Shown here one piece after another: positions 1-7,541 of a stretch of DNA of 64,000 bases (positions are counted from its first letter, which is position 1; each line of letters begins with the position of its first letter). The notes beneath the pieces were generated by a model. The model searched no databases. It saw nothing but the letters and a program-made list of their open reading frames with translations, and was not told the origin of the DNA. The stretch is taken from NCBI GenBank assembly GCA_040217175.1, contig JAVJNT010000002.1, positions 1,062,001 through 1,126,000 of the forward strand, written 5' to 3'. The position numbers and the translations under genes were made by a program. The stretch comes from Phycisphaerales bacterium. GTDB lineage: Bacteria > Planctomycetota > Phycisphaerae > Phycisphaerales > UBA1924.

Positions 1-39
1 GGCGTGCGCCAGATCGCGCTGGATACCCCGTCTCGCTGA
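1..39 (+). CDS. possible 3' tail of an upstream gene
   Basis: The first frame reads twelve residues (GVRQIALDTPSR) and stops with TGA at 37-39. It may be the end of a gene that lies mostly outside the window. Nothing identifies the product. The 169 bases that follow hold no gene I can support. Confidence 0.2.
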   Translation, partial: GVRQIALDTPSR

Positions 40-208
40 CGGTGCCCCGCTCGGCGAACATCCTGGTACGAGTGTTGCTATTGGGCACCGCACTTCCGCC
101 CGGGCACGCCTCGGTCGGCCGTCGCAGAATCGGCGAACCCAGTTCGGGCCAGAGGTGGCCCGTTCAGGCTCTCGAGAGCCCCAGACGGCGGTTCGAAGAG
201 GAGAGAAG

Positions 209-1570
209 ATGATCAATCACGCACCAGCCCCGACGCGGACCGCCGCGTTGTTCGTGGCGCTCGTCCTTGCCGGCAGCACTACCAGCGCCCAATCCACCGA
301 ATGGCAGTTCATCCCAACCACCAGCCCCTATCCGCAGAACATCCCGCAAGGCAGCGACGCGCCCGCCAACGACGAGGTGTGGATCGTGGGCAATAGCTTC
401 TTCTTCGATCCCTTCCCGATCTCTTTCGACTTCACCTTCGCCATGCGATTCGACGGAACGCAATGGAACTTCGTTGAAACACCCGAGATCCGGGGGTCAT
501 CGCTCTACGGCGTCATGAAGATGCCCGACGGCGAGGTCTGGGTCGTCGGCGCGTATGAGCCGTCCGGTCCTTCGAGCCAGACGCTCTTCCTCCGCTACGA
601 CGGCGACTCTTGGACCCTTGACGACAGCCCCACCCGCCGCGGCGGGTCGATCTTTCAGGCCATCGGTCGCGCGGGCGACGACGTCTGGGCCGTCGGCGGG
701 CAGACGACCCTCGAGCCGCCGCCCTCGGCTACCGGTCAGCCGCTTGCCGCGCGATGGGAAGGCGACCGATGGGTGCGCTATGAGGCCGAGGCCCTCGGCA
801 CGGGCGGGCGCGCCATCAACAGCTTCCGCGCCATTAGCGGCGCCACCGAAGACGACGCCTGGGCCGTGGGTCAAGGAGAGCAGACCGGCACCGCCGGTTT
901 TCCGCCTACGGCGTTCCTGAATCATTGGAACGGTGACAGATGGGAACTGGTCGACATCGGCCTGCGCGACTTTGGCTTTCTCGGCGACGTCATCGCCCTG
1001 GCGTCCGACGACGTCTGGGCCGTTGGCTCGCGGTTCCACGACGACATCGGCACACAGCCGCTCATCATCCACTTCGACGGCAGCGCTTGGGCAGTCGTCG
1101 ACACGCCCGTCATCCCCGGCGGCCGGGCCGAGCTACGCGCCATCGCCGCCCGCTCGCCCACGGAGATCTACGCCTCAGGCACCGACGCCGACGCCGACGG
1201 CACGCCGCGGGCGCTCATCCTCAAGTACGACGGCAGTGCATGGACGCGCATGGACGTACCGACGCCGCCCGACGGCAGCGATCAGTGGTTCCGAACCATG
1301 TCGGTCACGCCCAGCGGCGACGTGTGGGCCATGGGGCAGTACTACCGCCCCGACGAGCAGGCAATCCATGTCACAACGCAACGCCTGGGCGGCAGCGCTC
1401 CTTGCCGCGCCGACCTCGACGGCGATGGCGAGCTCACCATCTTCGACTTCCTCGAGTTCCAGAACCGCTTCGACGCGGGCGATCCAACCGCCGACTTCGA
1501 CGGCGACGGCGAGCTGACGATCTTCGACTTCCTGGCGTTCCAGAACGCCTTCGACGCGGGCTGCGCTTAG
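209..1570 (+). CDS. secreted beta-propeller-like protein with GC-type dockerin tail
   Basis: A 453-residue exported protein of unknown function. I chose ATG 209 because GAGGAG lies just upstream and residues 1-28 then form a signal peptide (basic start, hydrophobic AALFVALVLAG, cleavage near SAQS). An upstream GTG at 155 would hide this signal. The body repeats a short motif of the type D-D-V-W-A-V-G about every 50 residues, as in blades of a beta-propeller. The last 55 residues carry two EF-hand-like units (D-x-D-G-D-G-E-L-T-I-F-D-F-L), bracketed by Cys; this is the GC-type dockerin tail known from planctomycete surface proteins. The tail presumably anchors or assembles the protein outside the cell. 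Its end overlaps the end of mgtE on the other strand. Ligand and partner are unknown. Confidence 0.85.
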   Translation: MINHAPAPTRTAALFVALVLAGSTTSAQSTEWQFIPTTSPYPQNIPQGSDAPANDEVWIVGNSFFFDPFPISFDFTFAMRFDGTQWNFVETPEIRGSSLYGVMKMPDGEVWVVGAYEPSGPSSQTLFLRYDGDSWTLDDSPTRRGGSIFQAIGRAGDDVWAVGGQTTLEPPPSATGQPLAARWEGDRWVRYEAEALGTGGRAINSFRAISGATEDDAWAVGQGEQTGTAGFPPTAFLNHWNGDRWELVDIGLRDFGFLGDVIALASDDVWAVGSRFHDDIGTQPLIIHFDGSAWAVVDTPVIPGGRAELRAIAARSPTEIYASGTDADADGTPRALILKYDGSAWTRMDVPTPPDGSDQWFRTMSVTPSGDVWAMGQYYRPDEQAIHVTTQRLGGSAPCRADLDGDGELTIFDFLEFQNRFDAGDPTADFDGDGELTIFDFLAFQNAFDAGCA

Positions 1571-2946
1571 GTCCCCGCCAGCACCGCCGTCGCCACGCCG
1601 AGGTAGATCAGGATGCCGCTGATGTCCATCAGCGTCGCCACCAATGGGCTGCTGATCGTGGCCGGGTCGAGCTTGAGCTTCTCGAGCACCAGCGGCAGGA
1701 GCCCGCCCAGCAGCGCCGCCCACGTCACGATGCCCACGACGGCGAGCCCGACCGCGACGCCCACCCGCAGCGGCTCGTCCGTGCTTGCCAGGCCCACGGC
1801 GTCGACCAGCAGCACGATGCCCACGCCCATGACGCCCAGCGCCAGCCCGAGAATGGCGCCCGTGACGAGCTCCTTGCGCGCCACGCGCCGCCAGTCGCGG
1901 GGCGCGACCTCCCGCAGCGAGACCGCGCGGATGAGCAGGCTGGAAGCCTGCGTCCCGGTGTTGCCGCCGCACGAGATCATCAGCGGCACGAGCATCGCCA
2001 GGATCAGGTGCGTCTCGAGTGCCCCCTCGAAGCGCCCGAGGATCGCGATGGTGACCACCTGCACGACGAACAGGATCGCAAGCGCGATGCCACGCTTGCG
2101 CAGCATCGACAGCAGCGTCGTCTTGATGTACGGATCGTCGAGTGCTTCGAGACCGCCCAACAGGTGGATGTCCTCGGTGGCCTCTTCCTCGACCACGTCG
2201 GCCACGTCGTCGATCGTTACGATCCCCAGCAGCACGCCCCTGCTGTCGACCACGGGCAGCACCGTGCGGTCGTAATCGAGCATGGCGCGGACGGCGTGCT
2301 CCTGGTCGTCGTGGGCGCTCAGCGCCTGGTACGCGTCGTCCATGACGTCGCGAACCGTTTTGCCAGGCTCGGCTAGCAGGATCGAGCGGATGTGCAGGTC
2401 GTCGATCAGCACGCCCCGCGCGTCGATCACGTACACCCAGTGCACCGTCTCGGCGTCGCGCCCGTACCGGCGGATGTGCTCGAGCGCCTGCTCGATCGTC
2501 CAGTCCGGACGCAATCGCACGTAGTCGGGCGTCATGAGTCGGCCCACGGAGTCTTCCGGGTACCCCAGGATCTGCTGGGTGATCGTGCGATCCTCGGGCC
2601 GAAGCTGGTTGATCAGCCGCGTGGCCGCGTCGGTGGGCATCTCGTCGAGCAGCGCGGCACGGTCGTCGGGGTCCATCGCCTGGAGCATGGTGCGGGCCGA
2701 CCGATCGCCCAGTGCCTCGATGATCGCCTGCTGCCGATCGCTCGTGAGATCGGCGAACGACTCGCCGGCCAGCTCCCGCGGCAGCAGCCGGAAGGCCACT
2801 GCCGCCTCGGCCGGCTCCAGCACGTCGAGCACGGCCGCCACGTCGAAGGGCGGCAACGGCGCCAGGGCCTCGCGCAGCTCTCGGTAGCGCTTGGCCTCGA
2901 TCAGTTCCCGGACCTCGACGTTGAGCAGCTCGGCGGTGGGGTTCAT
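1567..2946 (-). CDS. mgtE: magnesium transporter MgtE
   Basis: A Mg2+ channel/transporter of 459 residues, the usual family length. Domains in order: an N-terminal helical MgtE_N superhelix (about 10-125), a pair of CBS domains (about 130-250), and five membrane helices from about 275 to the end. The conserved GGNTGTQ loop after the second helix and an acidic residue in the last helices (LMDISGI) fit the Mg2+-selective pore. By family knowledge the cytosolic domains sense Mg2+ and close the pore. I chose ATG 2946 (MNPTAELL); a TTG at 2982 would add 12 residues. No clear ribosome binding site is visible for either start. The stop codon overlaps that of the convergent dockerin-tail gene. Confidence 0.93.
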   Translation of the reverse strand: MNPTAELLNVEVRELIEAKRYRELREALAPLPPFDVAAVLDVLEPAEAAVAFRLLPRELAGESFADLTSDRQQAIIEALGDRSARTMLQAMDPDDRAALLDEMPTDAATRLINQLRPEDRTITQQILGYPEDSVGRLMTPDYVRLRPDWTIEQALEHIRRYGRDAETVHWVYVIDARGVLIDDLHIRSILLAEPGKTVRDVMDDAYQALSAHDDQEHAVRAMLDYDRTVLPVVDSRGVLLGIVTIDDVADVVEEEATEDIHLLGGLEALDDPYIKTTLLSMLRKRGIALAILFVVQVVTIAILGRFEGALETHLILAMLVPLMISCGGNTGTQASSLLIRAVSLREVAPRDWRRVARKELVTGAILGLALGVMGVGIVLLVDAVGLASTDEPLRVGVAVGLAVVGIVTWAALLGGLLPLVLEKLKLDPATISSPLVATLMDISGILIYLGVATAVLAGT

Positions 2947-3010
2947 CGCCGCAATGGGAGCCCGGGCGGATGCGGATAGCAAGCCGGCGAAAATGCACGG
3001 TGTGTGGGTG

Positions 3011-3101
3011 TGTCAATTGTCTATCAATTTGATTGACAGTGATAGTTGACCGATACATATCGAGAGTCTATCAATATCAGTCAAATTGATAGATACTTGA
3101 T
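3011..3101 (+). promoter_or_regulatory. AT-rich promoter with nested palindromes upstream of the Fic gene
   Basis: Two inverted repeats lie between mgtE and the Fic gene. The first is TGTCAAT (3011-3017) with ATTGACA (3032-3038). The second is CTATCAAT (3068-3075) with ATTGATAG (3085-3092). In addition CTATCAATTTGA (3021-3032) is the exact reverse complement of TCAAATTGATAG (3081-3092), so the two elements are also symmetric with each other. TTGACA at 3033-3038 followed by TACATA (3054-3059) or CATATC (3056-3061) could be a promoter lying between them. No Shine-Dalgarno sequence precedes ATG 3102. The layout suggests a repressor bound at paired sites; the regulator is not evident. Confidence 0.55.
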
Positions 3102-4439
3102 ATGCGTATACCCAGACAACCACCAGACTACATGGATGCCCTACGAACTCGACCTGACGAGTTCTTCCGTGCCAGTGAAACGGACGCCTATAGCGAGTTG
3201 GTTGCCGTAATCGAGTCCAAGTACTACCCGTGGGACAGGATCCGGTTTATCGCGAACCAGCGAGGGGTCGATGCGAAGCTGCTTTGGGCGATGGTGAAAT
3301 TTGGCCGTAACAGCCGGGCCAAGCGGCTTCCGCTGCAAGGGCCAACCGGCCAATCAATGACCTACAACGTGGCGGACATCGTGCTCGAAGAGTTGATGCA
3401 CATCGACCAGCAACTCGCCGGTAGGTTGGCGGCCGAGGACGAGCAGCCGTTGAGTGCGACACATCGCGAAAGGTTCATCATCAACGCTCTACGCGAAGAG
3501 GCGATCGCGTCCAGCATGCTCGAAGGAGCCGCCACAACCAGAAGAGACGCCAAGAAAATGCTCGACCAGAAGCGGCTGCCGCGAACGCGGGGTGAGCAAA
3601 TGGTGTTCAACAACTACAAAGCCATCGCGTTCATCCGCGACAACAGAGATGTACCGCTGAGCCAGGAATTCCTGCTTGAGATCCAGAAGATCATCACAGA
3701 GGGAACACTCGACGACCCTGGGGAAGCGGGTCGACTCCGAACGACTGGCGAATCTGTGCAAGTTGTCGATCATGACGACCAAATCTTGCACGATCCACCA
3801 CGAGCCACGGAGCTTCCCCAGCGCCTGAAACACCTGTGTGATTTCGCCAATGCAGACGATGGGCCGTTCCTGCATCCGGTGTTGCGCGCCAGCGCGCTGC
3901 ACTTTCAGATCGGCTTTGATCATCCGTTTTGCGACGGAAACGGTCGGACGGCTCGTGCTGTGTTTTATTGGTCCATGCTTCGCGCTGGATACTGGCTCTT
4001 CGAGTACCTGCCGATTTCACGATTTATCTACGCCGGACCCGCCCGATACGGAAGAGCATTCTTGTACACTGAGGTCGAAGACTTCGATCTGACGCACTTT
4101 TTCGTTTACAAGGCTCGCCTCCTACGTCAGGCGCGCCAAGATCTGCGTGCATACATCGCACGAAAGCAAAGCGAAGCTTCGCTCGCGCGCCGAGTATTGG
4201 AGCATGACGGCCGGCTAAACCACCGGCAGCGATCGCTGATCTTGAGGATCTCGAGGAATCCCGATCAGATGATCACGATCGCTGGCCACAAAGGACGCCA
4301 GAAAGTCGCGTACGGCACCGCTCGATCGGATTTGCTGGAATTGGCGGAATGGGGCTACCTCGTGAAACACCAGCAGGGCAACCGCTTCGAGTTCACCGCC
4401 GGCCCCAATCTCAAGGACGCCAAGCCACCCGCCCCCTGA
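3102..4439 (+). CDS. Fic family protein (AMPylase-like) with C-terminal winged-helix region
   Basis: A 445-residue Fic/DOC family enzyme, likely transferring AMP (or another nucleotide moiety) onto protein hydroxyls. The catalytic motif HPFCDGNGR starts at H274 and is complete (catalytic His, acidic metal ligand, anion-binding GNGR). The self-inhibitory motif (S/T)xxxE(G/N) is seen as SSMLEG at 137-142, so the active site is probably blocked by its own N-terminal helix (class II Fic). The last 90 residues look like a winged helix (LNHRQRSLIL ... LLELAEWGYLV). The gene is visibly AT-richer than its neighbours, has its own palindromic control region and stands alone with no antitoxin gene beside it. 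These are signs of horizontal transfer. Target protein unknown. Confidence 0.9.
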   Translation: MRIPRQPPDYMDALRTRPDEFFRASETDAYSELVAVIESKYYPWDRIRFIANQRGVDAKLLWAMVKFGRNSRAKRLPLQGPTGQSMTYNVADIVLEELMHIDQQLAGRLAAEDEQPLSATHRERFIINALREEAIASSMLEGAATTRRDAKKMLDQKRLPRTRGEQMVFNNYKAIAFIRDNRDVPLSQEFLLEIQKIITEGTLDDPGEAGRLRTTGESVQVVDHDDQILHDPPRATELPQRLKHLCDFANADDGPFLHPVLRASALHFQIGFDHPFCDGNGRTARAVFYWSMLRAGYWLFEYLPISRFIYAGPARYGRAFLYTEVEDFDLTHFFVYKARLLRQARQDLRAYIARKQSEASLARRVLEHDGRLNHRQRSLILRISRNPDQMITIAGHKGRQKVAYGTARSDLLELAEWGYLVKHQQGNRFEFTAGPNLKDAKPPAP

Positions 4440-4522
4440 AACACCCACTACCCTCTGGGCCTATCCTCTCCGCCCACGCATCCGCCGCGTGGTGGCGTGC
4501 GGATCGGCCCCGTGCCGAGGTT

Positions 4523-4551
4523 CCCCGTCGGGAGCCGAATCGTGGTATCAT
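4523..4551 (+). promoter_or_regulatory. possible promoter of the HTH/membrane protein gene
   Basis: TATCAT at 4546-4551 is preceded by TGG, which makes an extended -10 (TGnTATCAT). No good -35 is seen 17 bases upstream. Transcription would begin near 4558, giving a leader of about 65 bases before ATG 4622. Confidence 0.3.
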
Positions 4552-4621
4552 CCGGGCCTGAGGGCTACCCCGAATGGGGCCCGATCGGTTCTGCCCCGTC
4601 CCAACGCTGGAGCGACGCGTC

Positions 4622-5431
4622 ATGGCCAAGCTGTTCTACTCGATGGAAGAGACCTGCCAGAAGCTCAACAAGAGCGAGGAAGAGGTCCTGGAGCTCGTCG
4701 AATCCAACCGACTGAGCAAGTTCGTCGACGGTGACAAGCTCATCTTCAAGGTCGACCAGGTCGACATGCTCGCTGACGGCGACGGAGAAGACGACGACCT
4801 GCCGGGCTTCGCCGACGATTCGGGCATCGGGCTCGAGGCCGACGACTCGGCCATCGGCTTTGCCGACGACGACGCCCCGGCCGTCGAGGAGCCCAAGGAG
4901 CAGACCGGCATCAGCATCTTCGACGCCGACGAGGTCGAAGAGGCCGACGCCGCCGCCCAGACCCAGATCACCAGCGCCCCCAGCTTCGGGATGGAGACCG
5001 CCGCCGACCCCGCGGCCTCGGGCAGCGGCCTGCTCGACATGACCCGCGAGGCCGACGACACGTCGCTGGGCGCCGACCTGCTGAGCGACTTCGACATGGA
5101 CGGCGAGGGCTCGACCGTGGGCGAGAACGTCGACGCCGGCGGCGGTGCGCTCTTCGAAGAGGCCGGCACCACCGCCAGCCAGCCGGCCGCGGTCGTCTAC
5201 GCCGAAGAAACCCTCGACCCCGGCCCCTCGATGGCCACGATGTTTGCCTGCTTCGGGCTGTTCCTCGTGCTGGCCTTCGCCTTCGCGATGATCGTTTCGA
5301 TCACCACCGGCGCGGGCGTCATGATGGACCTCGTCGGCGGGCTGACCATCCCGATCCTGGCCGGCGCCATGGCGGGCGTGGTCGTCGTGCTGGCCATCAT
5401 CGGCTACCTCGTCGGCAAGATGACCAGCTGA
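4622..5431 (+). CDS. excisionase-type HTH protein with acidic linker and two C-terminal membrane segments
   Basis: A 269-residue protein of unknown function. Residues 1-50 (MAKLFYSMEETCQKLNKSEE and the following GDKLIFKVDQVDML) resemble the MerR/excisionase-like winged helix found in many small planctomycete proteins. Residues about 55-195 are very rich in Asp, Glu, Ala and Gly and are probably disordered. The C-terminus has two hydrophobic segments (about 207-228 and 238-263), placing the HTH end in the cytoplasm at the membrane. A membrane-tethered regulator or a scaffold is possible. I chose ATG 4622 because upstream codons in this frame do not look coding and the conserved N-terminus begins here. 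A strong terminator follows the stop. Confidence 0.8.
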   Translation: MAKLFYSMEETCQKLNKSEEEVLELVESNRLSKFVDGDKLIFKVDQVDMLADGDGEDDDLPGFADDSGIGLEADDSAIGFADDDAPAVEEPKEQTGISIFDADEVEEADAAAQTQITSAPSFGMETAADPAASGSGLLDMTREADDTSLGADLLSDFDMDGEGSTVGENVDAGGGALFEEAGTTASQPAAVVYAEETLDPGPSMATMFACFGLFLVLAFAFAMIVSITTGAGVMMDLVGGLTIPILAGAMAGVVVVLAIIGYLVGKMTS

Positions 5432-5473
5432 GCAGCCGCTCGCTCCGACGAATCCTGCCCCGATCGATCGATG

Positions 5474-5501
5474 CGGCTCCCGATGGGAGCCGTTTTCTTT
5501 T
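5474..5501 (+). terminator. rho-independent terminator
   Basis: CGGCTCCC (5474-5481), loop GAT, GGGAGCCG (5485-5492), then TTTTCTTTT. It is a perfect 8-bp stem with a T run, 42 bases after the HTH/membrane gene. Confidence 0.9.
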
Positions 5502-5745
5502 GCGCCAGACCCTGTCGGAACCGCTGTGGACAACCTGTTACTGGCGCTCGCCGGGCGTCGACCGCCGCAGCCCCGGGCCCGGCCAGCCGAGCGGCACGCG
5601 CGATACCCACGCGTGCCGAGCGCGATGCGACAGGCAACCGCCCACTCCTCCGAGCCCGTAAGTACCTGGAAAGGCAGCCACTTGCACGACGTAGGCCGTC
5701 ACTCATCCACAAGCCGACATGCGTAACGATTACGACGACTGGTTC
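5502..5745. other. gene-free stretch between two convergent genes
   Basis: Together with the terminator this makes a 314-base gap. No open frame, tRNA or clear promoter is seen. TGTGGACAA (the complement of TTGTCCACA, a variant DnaA-box 9-mer) occurs at 5524-5532, and once more inside the mutM 3' end at 5806-5814. A less GC-rich patch (TTCTTATATAGAG) lies at about 5743-5755, across the mutM stop codon. Confidence 0.4.
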
Positions 5746-6693
5746 TTATATAGAGTGGGTAGAAAGAGAGGGGGCCATCGGCCCGCCCGCCCGGGCCCTG
5801 GCCATTGTGGACAACTCGTTGGTCGATTGGGGACGCTGGCAGGCGTCGCACCAGACCGTCGTCCGCTGGGCCAGCAGACCGCTGGCCAGCACCCGCCCGC
5901 ACGTCCGGCAGGGCTCGCCCGCCCGCCCATACACCGCGTGCTGGAGCTGGAACGCCCCGGCCTGCCCCTCGGCCCCGCGATAGTCCCGCAGCGTCGAGCC
6001 GCCCGCCCGGACGGCCCGCGCGAGCAGCGCCGCCAGTTCACGCCCGAGCCGGACCAGCCGGCCTGCCTCGACGTCGCAGGCCAGTTCGCCGGGGTGGATC
6101 CCGGCGCGGTGCAGCGACTCGTCGGCATAGATGTTGCCCACGCCCGCAAGCAATCTCTGGTCGAGCAGCGCTGCCTTCATGGGCCGCCGAGCCTTGGCAA
6201 GGATGGCCGGCAGCGCCTCGGGCTCAAGCGTCAGGGCGTCGGGGCCCAGGCCCTGCCACGGCGGGAGGTCGCCGCGCGAGGGCGCGAGCCACAGGCCGCC
6301 GAAGCGACGAGGATCCCGGAATACCAGCCGCGAGCCGTCACCGAGCCGCCAGGTGGCGTGCACGTGGTCGGTCGGCAGCCGACCGCCGGCCGGGGCCCAG
6401 AGCAGCTGCCCGGTCATGCCGAGGTGGACCCCGAGTGCGCGACCATCTTCGCCGATGACGGCCAGCAGCTTGCCTCGCCGGTCGATCCGGACGACCCGAA
6501 CCCCCTCGAGCATCTGGGTCGATCGAAGGCGACTCGGGCGCGCCGGCGTGCGCTGCCGGGCGAACCCGCCGGGCGGGTCGTTGGGACCGACGGCCACGTC
6601 TCGGCGGTGCAGGGTGGCCCGGACGACGGATCGGCCCAGCAGCCTGGGCTCGAGCGTGCGGCGCAGGTGTTCGACCTCGGGCAACTCGGGCAC
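5746..6693 (-). CDS. mutM: formamidopyrimidine-DNA glycosylase (MutM/Fpg)
   Basis: Base excision repair enzyme that removes 8-oxoguanine and ring-opened purines and cuts the abasic strand. The mature N-terminus PELPEVE provides the catalytic Pro2 and Glu3. A helix-two-turn-helix follows in the middle (GVGNIYADESLHRAGIHP). A zinc finger of four Cys (CRTC ... CDAC) closes the fold at about residues 261-284. At 315 residues it is longer than the usual 270-290 because about 30 residues follow the zinc finger. It starts with GTG at 6693. No Shine-Dalgarno is seen; TACGCT lies six bases upstream, so the message may be leaderless. Confidence 0.95.
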   Translation of the reverse strand: MPELPEVEHLRRTLEPRLLGRSVVRATLHRRDVAVGPNDPPGGFARQRTPARPSRLRSTQMLEGVRVVRIDRRGKLLAVIGEDGRALGVHLGMTGQLLWAPAGGRLPTDHVHATWRLGDGSRLVFRDPRRFGGLWLAPSRGDLPPWQGLGPDALTLEPEALPAILAKARRPMKAALLDQRLLAGVGNIYADESLHRAGIHPGELACDVEAGRLVRLGRELAALLARAVRAGGSTLRDYRGAEGQAGAFQLQHAVYGRAGEPCRTCGRVLASGLLAQRTTVWCDACQRPQSTNELSTMARARAGGPMAPSLSTHSI

Positions 6694-6808
6694 GGCCCAA
6701 GCGTATCAGCCGGCGGCCGCGCCCCGCACGCGGTCGGGCCGAGCCGGGGGGTGTACCCTCGCCTGCAATCGCCGCCCCGACGCCGTGGCGGCCCGAAGGA
6801 ACGCTCCG

Positions 6809-7402
6809 ATGGAACGTCAGGCATTCGAAGCCATGGCCCTGGAACACCTCGATTCGGTGTACCGCCTGGCGTACCACCTGACGCGGAACCCCGAGCGAGC
6901 CGACGAGCTGGTCCAGAACGTGTACCTGCGGGCCCTCAAGAGCGAGACGTGGGAGAAGTTCGAGGAGCGCGGCGGCGGCATGCGGGCCTGGCTCTTCACG
7001 ATCGCCCACAACGCCTTCTACTCGGACCTCAAGAAGCAGGGCCGCCGCCCGACTCCGGTGGGTGAGTTCTTCGAGGAGTCGGACGGCGAGCTGACCCCCG
7101 GCGAGGCCGCCCCCGCCTGGGACCTTGCCAGCTTCGACTGGGAGCAGGTCGACGAATCGCTCAAGGCGGCGATCGAGCAGCTCAAGCCGGAGTTTCGCGA
7201 GATCCTGCTGCTCTGGGGGGTCGAGAACCTGAAGTACCGCGAGATCGCCGAAATCCTGGAAGTCCCTATCGGTACCGTGATGTCTCGATTGCATCGTGCC
7301 CGCAAGCTCGTGGCAGAGGCACTGGCGTCCGATCCATCTGTGGCAGAAAGACTTGGAATTGATCGCTTGTCCGGGGATGAATCCCGCAGCGACGACAGTT
7401 AG
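6809..7402 (+). CDS. ECF-type RNA polymerase sigma factor
   Basis: A 197-residue sigma-70 family factor with only regions 2 and 4. Region 2 spans about residues 8-80 (HLDSVYRLAYHLTRNPERA). Region 4 spans about 125-180, with the HTH KYREIAEILEVPIGTVMSRL. ATG 6809 is supported by GAAGGA nine bases upstream and by the length of the family. TACCCT preceded by TG at 6752-6759 is a candidate -10 for the gene. The next gene downstream encodes a membrane protein that is probably its anti-sigma factor, with 139 bases between them. Target promoters and the inducing signal cannot be read from the sequence. Confidence 0.93.
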   Translation: MERQAFEAMALEHLDSVYRLAYHLTRNPERADELVQNVYLRALKSETWEKFEERGGGMRAWLFTIAHNAFYSDLKKQGRRPTPVGEFFEESDGELTPGEAAPAWDLASFDWEQVDESLKAAIEQLKPEFREILLLWGVENLKYREIAEILEVPIGTVMSRLHRARKLVAEALASDPSVAERLGIDRLSGDESRSDDS

Positions 7403-7541
7403 GAAACCCGAGCGGCCGATTTCAGTCATCTCATTGGGCGATTCCCGTACTGGCTCTTCGCCCCCCGACAGGCCGCTCCGTTCAAGCCCGCCGTCCGCGA
7501 ATCCCGGCCTGCCCTTGGAGCGGTTTTTTGGAGCGTCACCG

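Noticed and set aside
155-208. An upstream GTG start for the first dockerin-tail protein
   Set aside because: It would place 18 polar residues before the signal peptide. ATG 209 has GAGGAG directly upstream.
5746-5830. Extra C-terminal residues of MutM after the zinc finger as a second domain
   Set aside because: The roughly 30 residues are Ala/Arg/Ser-rich with no fold signature; they look like an unstructured tail.
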